Source of the DNA: Bryobacterales bacterium
Lineage (GTDB): Bacteria > Acidobacteriota > Terriglobia > Bryobacterales > Bryobacteraceae
Reading direction: 5' to 3'
DNA: 7,891 nt
Assembly: GCA_025353235.1 (NCBI GenBank)
Contig: JANXQZ010000280.1
Location: 1 to 7,891, forward strand
Part shown: one piece after another, positions 1-5,956 of the stretch
How the letters are laid out: each line of letters begins with the position of its first letter
Position numbering within the stretch: position 1 is the stretch's first letter
Notes under the pieces: model-generated
What the model saw: the letters and a program-made list of their open reading frames with translations, nothing else
What the model was told of the DNA's origin: nothing
The model's database searches: none
Made by a program: the position numbers and the translations under genes

Positions 1-1980
1 CTGCGGCCGCCCGCCGTTCCGCTGATCACGCACGATCCCTATTTCAGCGTCTGGTCCATGACGGACCATCTCACGGACGATTCAACACGCCACTGGACTG
101 GAACCGTCCAAGCGCTTACCAGCGTGGTCCGCATCGACGGGAAGCCGTTCCGACTAATGGGCACCGAGCGCCGCATGGACATCCCCGCGCTGCCTCAGAC
201 CTCCGTGCAAGTGCTGCTGACCCGAACAATCTATGGCTTCGCAGGACAGGGAGTACGGCTGACGTTGACCTTCTTTTCGCCTCTCTTGGCGCAGGATATG
301 GAGTTGGTCTCCCGCCCGGCGAGTTACATCATCTGGGACGTGCAGGCGTCGGATGGAGCGAAGCACGATGTGTCTCTGTATTTCGACGCCTCGGCTCAGC
401 TTGCGGTCAACGTTCCGGAACAGCAGGTGACCCTCGGGCGCTTCAAGATCGGACAGTCCGAAGTGGTCCGGGCCGGATCGCAGCAGCAGCCCGTTCTTGA
501 GAAATCGGGCGACAATTTGCGGATCGATTGGGGATATCTGTACTTGGCCGGTCCTGAAGGATCGCTGCTCGCGGGGGATCATAGGGGAGCTTTGACGAGC
601 TTCGTGCAGACGGGCAAGCTGCCCGACTCCGACGATCTGGGTGCCGATCCGCCGGGCCGCAACCGCGCTCCCGTGCTCGCTTACAGCTCCGATCTGGGTT
701 CGGTAGGGACAACCTCGGTAACGCGGCACGTCGTGCTCGCTTACGACGACCTTTGGGGACTTGAATATTTTCAGCGCAAGCTGCGTCCATACTGGCGGCG
801 CAACGGCGCGGGTGCCAAGGAGCTGATTGAGTCCGCGTTGAAGGATTACCCAACTCTCCGGGTGCGGGCTCGGGATTTCGAGGATTACGTAATGACGCAG
901 ATGGACGCGGTAGGCGGTCGTGAATACGCGCAAGTCGCGGCGCTCGCTTATCGCCAGACCCTGGCCGCGCACAAACTTGTCGCCGATATCGACGGCACGC
1001 CGCTGTATTTCCCGAAAGAAAATTTCAGCAACGGATGCATCGGCACGGTGGACGTGTTCTACCCGAGCGCTCCGTTTTTTCTGTACTTCAACCCCAAGCT
1101 GCTGGAAGCGCAAATGCGTCCACTGATGGATTACGCGATGATGCCGCGCTGGAAGTTTCCCTTCGCTCCGCATGACATCGGAACATACCCGCTGGCAAAC
1201 GGCCAAGTATACGGCGGAAGGGAAGATAACGAAGAGAATCAAATGCCCGTGGAAGAGAGCGGCAACATGCTGATCCTGACGGCGGCGCTCGCTAAGTTCG
1301 AAGGCAACGCGGACTTCGCCAAGAAGTACTGGCCGGTGTTGACCAAGTGGGCCGCCTACTTAAAAGAGAAAGGACTCGATCCCGAAAACCAGCTCTCCAC
1401 GGACGACTTTGCCGGCCACCTCGCGCACAATGCCAACCTCTCCATCAAGGCCATACTGGCGCTGCGCGCCTACGGCATGTTAGCCGACATGACGGGCCAT
1501 TCATCCGAAGCTGCCGCTTATACGCGGGTGGCGGCGGACTTTGCCAAGCGCTGGGTAGAAATCGGCAAGGATGGCGACCACTATCGTCTGGCCTTCGATA
1601 AGCCGGGTACGTGGAGCCAGAAGTACAACCTGATTTGGGACAAGATTTTCAGATGGGGCGTCTTTCCGCCCGAGGTCGCGCGAGCGGAGGTGGCCTTCTA
1701 TAAGACTAAGATGGGTCCGTTCGGATTGCCTCTGGACAATCGCAAGGATTACACCAAGCTGGACTGGCTGGTCTGGACCGCATCGCTGGCCGATTCGCCT
1801 GAAGACTTCCAGGCTATTGTGGGACCCGCGTATCGCTTCGTCAACGAATCGCCCAGCCGCGTCCCGCTCACTGACTGGTACTCCACCGAGACAGGGAAGC
1901 AGCAAGGCTTTCAGGCGCGCTCCGTGGTTGGGGGGATTTTCATCCCGATGCTCAAAGCCGGGCCGATGCGGACCTGGTAG
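1..1980 (+). CDS. GtaA/DUF4965 family six-hairpin protein, 5' end outside window
   Basis: The frame is open to the left edge and ends at TAG 1978-1980, leaving 659 visible residues. The first internal ATG (58) is not the start, because the 19 codons before it already spell the family's N-terminal signature (PPAVPLITHDPYFSVWS, visible residues 3-19). Domain order from recognition: DUF4964 (about 1-55), DUF5127 (about 60-290), then the DUF4965/DUF1793 alpha-helical six-hairpin region (about 300-655). Conserved-looking stretches are NGCIGTVDVFYPSAPFF near nt 1030-1080, HDIGTYP at residue 391, EENQMPVEESGN at 411-422, and DWYSTETGK with GFQARSVVGG near 625-645. Founding members are fungal glutaminase A, but bacterial members are functionally uncharacterised and resemble glycosidase-type (alpha/alpha) folds, so the substrate is unknown. 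Family proteins are usually secreted; any signal peptide lies outside the window. treZ follows 53 bp downstream on the same strand, so they may be cotranscribed. Confidence 0.88.
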   Translation: MRPPAVPLITHDPYFSVWSMTDHLTDDSTRHWTGTVQALTSVVRIDGKPFRLMGTERRMDIPALPQTSVQVLLTRTIYGFAGQGVRLTLTFFSPLLAQDMELVSRPASYIIWDVQASDGAKHDVSLYFDASAQLAVNVPEQQVTLGRFKIGQSEVVRAGSQQQPVLEKSGDNLRIDWGYLYLAGPEGSLLAGDHRGALTSFVQTGKLPDSDDLGADPPGRNRAPVLAYSSDLGSVGTTSVTRHVVLAYDDLWGLEYFQRKLRPYWRRNGAGAKELIESALKDYPTLRVRARDFEDYVMTQMDAVGGREYAQVAALAYRQTLAAHKLVADIDGTPLYFPKENFSNGCIGTVDVFYPSAPFFLYFNPKLLEAQMRPLMDYAMMPRWKFPFAPHDIGTYPLANGQVYGGREDNEENQMPVEESGNMLILTAALAKFEGNADFAKKYWPVLTKWAAYLKEKGLDPENQLSTDDFAGHLAHNANLSIKAILALRAYGMLADMTGHSSEAAAYTRVAADFAKRWVEIGKDGDHYRLAFDKPGTWSQKYNLIWDKIFRWGVFPPEVARAEVAFYKTKMGPFGLPLDNRKDYTKLDWLVWTASLADSPEDFQAIVGPAYRFVNESPSRVPLTDWYSTETGKQQGFQARSVVGGIFIPMLKAGPMRTW

Positions 1981-2033
1981 CTCGAGGGACGCGTTGCGCG
2001 AAACTCGAATGCCGGTCAACGTGTCTACTCACC

Positions 2034-3941
2034 GTGATCGAAAAACAGAATCGGCGCCTCCCTGCAGGTGCCGAACCCGTCCCCGGCGGCGGAGTCCATT
2101 TCCGAGTCTGGGCCCCCCAGCGCAAATCCGTTGACGTAGCCCTCGCCGGAGAACCCGTCGAATTCGTCCCGCTGCAACGCGAAACCGAAGAAGGATACTT
2201 CTCGGGCTTAGCCCCTTCCGCGCGCGTCAGCACGCTCTATAAATACCGGCTCGATGGCGCCGACTGGTATCCCGACATCGCTTCTCGCTTCCAGCCCAAT
2301 GGACCCCACGAGTACTCCCAAGTGATCGATCCCTCCTTGTTCGCCTGGACCGATCGCGCTTGGCCCGGCGTCAACCTGGTCGGCCAAGTTGTGTACGAAA
2401 TGCACATCGGCACCTTTACCCCGGAAGGCACATGGAAGGCCGCGATGGAGCACCTTCCGTATCTCGCCGAGACCGGCATCACGGTGCTCGAAGTGATGCC
2501 TGCTAACGAATTTCCTGGAAAATTCGGTTGGGGATATGACGGAGTTCATCCCTTTGCACCTACGCGCCTATACGGAACTCCCGACGACTTTCGCGAATTC
2601 GTAGATCGAGCCCACGCAGTCGGGGTGGGCGTAATCCTCGATGTGGTCTACAATCATCTCGGTCCAGACGGCAACTACTTCGCGGCATTCTCGCCCTACT
2701 ACTTCACCGACAAGCACCAGACTGACTGGGGTGAGGCGATCAATTTTTACGCCGAGCATAGCGGTCCCGTGCGCGACCTCTTCATCGCAAACGCCGGTTA
2801 CTGGATTCGCGAGTTCCACCTGGACGGACTGCGCCTGGATGCCACTCAAAACATCTACGATGAGTCGAAGGACCACATCCTTGCCGCCGTTACGCGCGAG
2901 GTCCGCAAAGCGGCAGGCAGGCGCGGCACCATCGTTATTGGAGAGAACGAGCCGCAAGAAGTGAAGCTGATCCGCCCGCATGAACAGGGCGGCTATGCGC
3001 TGGATGCGCTGTGGAACGACGATCTCCACCATAGCGCCATGGTCCGGCTGAGCGGACACAACGAAGCGTATTACACAGACTATCTGGGGACGCCTCAAGA
3101 ATTCGTATCGGCCGCGAAGTACGGCTACTTATATCAAGGGCAGTGGTACAAATGGCAGAATCAGCGACGCGGAACGCCCAGCCGGGGAACCCCCCGCGCG
3201 GCGTTCGTCAACTTCATCCAGAATCATGACCAGGTCGCCAACTCGGCCCGAGGCCAACGCGCGCATATGCTCGCCGGCCCCAGCCTGCACAAAGCCATGA
3301 CCGCGCTGATCCTGCTGATGCCAGGTACGCCGATGTTATTTCAAGGCGAGGAGTTTGCGTCCTCGAGTCCATTTTTGTATTTCGCGGATCACAAGCCTGA
3401 GGTCGGCGAGCTGGTTCGGGAAGGGCGTCGCAAATTCCTGGGACAATTTCGCAGCCTGGCGCTTCCCGAAATGTGGTCATGCTTTGCCGACCCGTGCAAT
3501 GAAAATACTTTCCAGCGATCGAAGCTGGATCACTCCGAGCGCGAGCTCGGCCAACACCGCGAGACTCATGAGCTGATTCGCGATGTTCTCAAGCTTCGGC
3601 GCGAAGATCCGGTGCTGCGCGCGCAAGGAGCATATGGCGTGGATGGAGCGGTGTTGAACCACGACGCTTTCCTGCTGCGTTACTTTGCGGAAGACCGCGA
3701 CGATCGGCTTGTGATCGTGAACTTTGGGCGGGACCTGCGCCTCAATCCCGCACCCGAACCGCTGCTCGCACCGCCTGCAGCCCAGGAATGGGATGTGATC
3801 TGGTCCAGTGAAGGACCGCACTACGGCGGCTGCGGCGTGCCTCCTGCGGACACCGTGGAGAACTGGATTATCCCCGGTCAATCCACGCTGGTGTTAAAGC
3901 CGCAACCGCGCGAGCGCACTGGGACGTCACTCGGGAAGTGA
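2034..3941 (+). CDS. treZ: Malto-oligosyltrehalose trehalohydrolase (GH13, TreZ)
   Basis: TreZ hydrolyses the alpha-1,4 bond next to the terminal trehalosyl unit of maltooligosyltrehalose and releases trehalose; it is the second step of the cytoplasmic TreY-TreZ route from glycogen-like glucans. The 635-residue product has an N-terminal beta-sandwich opening with LPAGAEPVPGGGVHFRVWAP (9-28), then the GH13 barrel: YEMHIGTFTPEG (121-132), GYDGVHPFAP (167-176), DVVYNHLGPDGNY (203-215), DGLRLDA (264-270, nucleophile Asp269), IGENEPQ (302-308, acid/base Glu304), NHDQVAN (397-403, Asp399) and GTPMLFQGEEF (431-441). A small C-terminal beta domain follows. All three catalytic acids are present and the length is normal for TreZ. 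GTG 2034 is chosen because the TreZ-like N-terminus begins just after it and no in-frame ATG lies between the upstream stop and it; no good Shine-Dalgarno is visible. The 3' end overlaps dnaB convergently. No treY is visible, so it must act in trans if the pathway is complete. Confidence 0.95.
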   Translation: MIEKQNRRLPAGAEPVPGGGVHFRVWAPQRKSVDVALAGEPVEFVPLQRETEEGYFSGLAPSARVSTLYKYRLDGADWYPDIASRFQPNGPHEYSQVIDPSLFAWTDRAWPGVNLVGQVVYEMHIGTFTPEGTWKAAMEHLPYLAETGITVLEVMPANEFPGKFGWGYDGVHPFAPTRLYGTPDDFREFVDRAHAVGVGVILDVVYNHLGPDGNYFAAFSPYYFTDKHQTDWGEAINFYAEHSGPVRDLFIANAGYWIREFHLDGLRLDATQNIYDESKDHILAAVTREVRKAAGRRGTIVIGENEPQEVKLIRPHEQGGYALDALWNDDLHHSAMVRLSGHNEAYYTDYLGTPQEFVSAAKYGYLYQGQWYKWQNQRRGTPSRGTPRAAFVNFIQNHDQVANSARGQRAHMLAGPSLHKAMTALILLMPGTPMLFQGEEFASSSPFLYFADHKPEVGELVREGRRKFLGQFRSLALPEMWSCFADPCNENTFQRSKLDHSERELGQHRETHELIRDVLKLRREDPVLRAQGAYGVDGAVLNHDAFLLRYFAEDRDDRLVIVNFGRDLRLNPAPEPLLAPPAAQEWDVIWSSEGPHYGGCGVPPADTVENWIIPGQSTLVLKPQPRERTGTSLGK

Positions 3942-3948
3942 GTCGCCC
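3921..3948. terminator. Imperfect hairpin across the treZ/dnaB convergent ends (possible bidirectional terminator)
   Basis: TCACT (3927-3931) pairs with AGTGA (3937-3941) around the loop CGGGA. The stem extends outward with GAC (3923-3925) pairing GTC (3942-3944), with G3926 bulged, and then GG (3921-3922) pairing CC, with G3945 bulged. The dnaB stop (TCA on this strand, 3927-3929) and the treZ stop (TGA, 3939-3941) sit opposite each other in the main stem. There is no U-tract on either side, so this is not a canonical intrinsic terminator. The placement between convergent genes is suggestive, but the stem is short and bulged. Confidence 0.25.
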
Positions 3949-5297
3949 AAATCGTTGGTCCGGTTTTCGAATTTCGTGAACTCCTTCAAGAACACGAGAT
4001 TCACGCGACCGGTGGGTCCGTTGCGCTGCTTGGAAAGGAGCAGTTCGGCCAAACCTTTTAAGTCCTCGCGATCCGGCTTATACACCTCCTCGCGAAAGAT
4101 AAAAGCCACCAGATCGGCGTCCTGCTCAATTGAACCCGACTCGCGCAGATCGCTGATCTGCGGGCGATGATCGCCAGGCCGCGTTTCCGGCGCCCGGCTT
4201 AGCTGCGACAGCGCCAGAATAGGAACCTTCAACTCTTTCGCCAGCAGCTTCATGCCCCGCGAGATGGAGCTGATTTCCGCGTTGCGATTTTCGAAGCGTC
4301 CGCGTCCGCTCATCAGTTGCAGGTAATCGATTACCACCAGACCCAAGCCTTGTTCCGCCTGCAGTCGCCGCAGCTTGGCATGAATGTCCATCAAGTTCGC
4401 GCCCGCCGTATCGTCAATATACAGAGGCGCTTTCACCAGTTCGGCTACAGCCTTTTGCAACCGCCTGCGCTCTTCCTGGTTCAAATAGCCGGCCCGGAAT
4501 TTCTGCTGATCTACGCGGGCAGATGCGCACACCATGCGGGTGAGCAACGACTCTTTGGACATCTCGAGCGAAAACACCGCGACGGTCGCGGGCGATGTTG
4601 GACTCGTGGCCACATGCTGCGCGATGTTCAGCGCGAGAGCCGTCTTACCCATCGCGGGCCGAGCCGCGAGCACGAATAACTCGCCCTCATGCAGGCCGCC
4701 GGTCATTTCGTCGAACTTCAAATAGCCGGTGCTGATCCCCCTAATGCGCTTGCTGGGATCGAGGAACGTGTTGAGTCCACCTTCGAACTGATCGAGAATC
4801 TGCTTGGGATTCAGAAGCGAATCTTTGGCCCGAGCCTCGCCAAGTTTTAGCAGGTTCTCTTCGGCGCCGGCCAAGATGCGGTCTGGCTCGTCTTCTCCCA
4901 GGACGCACTGATTGATCAGCTTCTGCGAAGTGAAGATGATCCGTCGCAGGATTGATTTATCTTTTACGATGCGGACGTAGCTGTCGAGATTGGCAAGCGT
5001 GGGCAGTCCATCGTCAAGCGAAACGAGGTAGCTCAAACCGTCCACAGATTCGAGCTGATTCTGCTTCATCAGTTCGTTGGCGACCGTTACCCGGTCAATC
5101 CGCTCGCCCCGCGCGTACAGCTCGCCCATGCGCATGAAAATGCGCCGATGTTTCTCCAGACTGAAGTCTTCGTTTTCCAGGGTGCCGGCGATCTGGATGA
5201 ATACAGTGTCGTCAACCAGGACCGAGCCAAGCACATACCGCTCAGCATCCAAATTTGCGGGAAGGCCCTTTTCCAGGGCCATTTCGGTGAGTGGCAT
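3927..5297 (-). CDS. dnaB: Replicative DNA helicase DnaB
   Basis: This is the hexameric 5'-3' helicase that unwinds DNA at the replication fork and contacts primase. From ATG 5297 the product has 456 residues, normal for DnaB. The N-terminal domain begins LPANLDAERYVLGSVLVDD (about 12-30). The RecA-like C-terminal domain shows Walker A ARPAMGKT (212-219, Lys218), FSLEMS with the likely catalytic Glu245, Walker B LVVIDYLQLM (320-329, Asp324), DLRESGSIEQDAD (383-395, probable arginine finger Arg385) and KQRNGPTG (423-429 region). No intein or insertion is seen. The frame also stays open to a TTG at 5342 (471 residues), but those 15 extra codons are AT-rich at third positions and precede the conserved domain. 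A further ATG at 5282 (MALEKGLPAN) is also possible. No start has a clear Shine-Dalgarno. The last 15 bp overlap treZ convergently. A promoter-like site lies upstream at 5348-5376. Confidence 0.95.
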   Translation of the reverse strand: MPLTEMALEKGLPANLDAERYVLGSVLVDDTVFIQIAGTLENEDFSLEKHRRIFMRMGELYARGERIDRVTVANELMKQNQLESVDGLSYLVSLDDGLPTLANLDSYVRIVKDKSILRRIIFTSQKLINQCVLGEDEPDRILAGAEENLLKLGEARAKDSLLNPKQILDQFEGGLNTFLDPSKRIRGISTGYLKFDEMTGGLHEGELFVLAARPAMGKTALALNIAQHVATSPTSPATVAVFSLEMSKESLLTRMVCASARVDQQKFRAGYLNQEERRRLQKAVAELVKAPLYIDDTAGANLMDIHAKLRRLQAEQGLGLVVIDYLQLMSGRGRFENRNAEISSISRGMKLLAKELKVPILALSQLSRAPETRPGDHRPQISDLRESGSIEQDADLVAFIFREEVYKPDREDLKGLAELLLSKQRNGPTGRVNLVFLKEFTKFENRTNDLGDSLPE

Positions 5298-5347
5298 AAC
5301 AGGTGGTCGTTCTAAGGTAGCGGCTTGAGCAGCTTCGAGCAACCCAT

Positions 5348-5376
5348 ATTTAACGGCAATGGATTGTTGAAGTTAA
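5348..5376 (-). promoter_or_regulatory. Candidate sigma70-type promoter for dnaB
   Basis: On the minus strand TTAACT (5376-5371, 4 of 6 to the -35 consensus) is followed after exactly 17 bp by TTAAAT (5353-5348, 4 of 6 to the -10 consensus). Transcription would start near 5341, leaving a leader of about 45 nt before ATG 5297 and placing the alternative TTG at 5342 at or before the start point. It sits in the AT-richer 128-bp gap between the small membrane gene and dnaB. This is by-eye matching only. Confidence 0.3.
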
Positions 5377-5378
5377 GC

Positions 5379-5400
5379 TGTGAAAAATGTCTGTGGAAAA
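5379..5400 (-). promoter_or_regulatory. Two DnaA-box-like nonamers upstream of dnaB
   Basis: On the minus strand TTTTCCACA (5400-5392) differs by one base from the DnaA box TTATCCACA, and TTTTTCACA (5387-5379) differs by two. They have the same orientation, start 13 bp apart, and lie directly upstream of the candidate -35 at 5376. DnaA regulating replication genes is known in other bacteria; its action here is inference. Two AT-rich 9-mers near a run of seven A:T pairs (5397-5403) can arise by chance. Confidence 0.22.
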
Positions 5401-5425
5401 AAATTCGCGCCGTCCCGTTGCATCA

Positions 5426-5875
5426 CTAAGAAAACAAATGGCTTGCTGTTGCGCTGCTACTACTTTCATTCTCCAATCCCGCGAGCACGTAAAAGACGAA
5501 TCTCACCTTTGGCCATACGAATGTCGGCAGTTGGTCGGCGAACTTATCTCCCATCGTTTGATTGAGTCTCATCGAAGCGATGTCGACCTGCCCGTCTTTC
5601 TCCCAACGCGCCGACACCCAGTTTCCTCTTATATTGGCGAAGAGTAACTCGATAAAAATGATCGTCACAACTTCGAAACCAACGCCAGTGTGTATCGCTG
5701 CAACCAAAGCGGTTAGGAGATTGGCGGAAAACGCGGCAATTGCGGCCACTCTGCTGCGCCCTCGAACGCCCAGGCCCGCAAGGAAGGAAAACAGGCCCTG
5801 ACTCGCACCGGCAACGAGGGAGCCGCTACTAGGCAACAGATCCAAAAGCCTTGGTGGGTGATGTACTCTCTCCAT
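5426..5875 (-). CDS. Small membrane protein of unknown function, N-terminus possibly frameshifted
   Basis: A 149-residue product from ATG 5875 to TAG 5426. I do not recognise a named family. Hydrophobic stretches are at about 17-37 (SLVAGASQGLFSFLAGLGV), 43-60 (VAAIAAFSANLLTALVAA) and 66-80 (GFEVVTIIFIELLFA), so two or three membrane segments are likely. A polar, conserved-looking part follows with FANIRGNWVSARW (79-91), RLNQTMGDKFADQLP (103-117) and WPKVRFVFYVLAGLE (121-135), then a serine-rich tail. The first 16 residues (MERVHHPPRLLDLLPS) look unlike a natural membrane-protein start. A different frame from ATG 5922 (MQLFGLSDSSPRTENRWREY...) gives a better N-terminus, ending in GFWICCLVAAP, which would join this frame at the CCC run near 5818-5820 if one base were missing there. 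It may therefore be a frameshifted gene or carry a sequence error. It lies 81 bp after the DUF5916 gene (34 bp if it starts at 5922), on the same strand. Neither start has a clear Shine-Dalgarno. Confidence 0.6.
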   Translation of the reverse strand: MERVHHPPRLLDLLPSSGSLVAGASQGLFSFLAGLGVRGRSRVAAIAAFSANLLTALVAAIHTGVGFEVVTIIFIELLFANIRGNWVSARWEKDGQVDIASMRLNQTMGDKFADQLPTFVWPKVRFVFYVLAGLENESSSSATASHLFS

Positions 5876-5956
5876 CGATTTTCCGTACGAGGTGAGGAGT
5901 CGGACAGGCCGAACAACTGCATGTTGGGATGATTCTAGCCCCTGAGAATAGAACCG

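Noticed and set aside
672..744. A 13-bp direct repeat CGTGCTCGCTTAC at 672-684 and 732-744, exactly 60 bp apart.
   Set aside because: It is in frame inside the GtaA-like gene and encodes the same short VLAY strand motif twice; a single pair is best explained by coding coincidence.
154..1242. Long minus-strand open frame (362 codons) antisense to the GtaA-like gene.
   Set aside because: The plus frame carries clear conserved family motifs throughout; the antisense product is rich in Arg, His and Val with no recognisable domain, as expected for the shadow of a GC-biased gene.
5397..5425. Run of T residues on the minus strand (5403-5397) after the small membrane gene, resembling an intrinsic terminator tail.
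   Set aside because: The preceding GC-rich bases do not form a stable hairpin that I can draw, and part of the run belongs to the DnaA-box-like site.
5932..5949. ATTCT/AGAAT inverted repeat just downstream of the DUF5916 gene stop.
   Set aside because: A 5-bp AT-rich stem with an 8-base loop and no T-tract is too weak to call a terminator.
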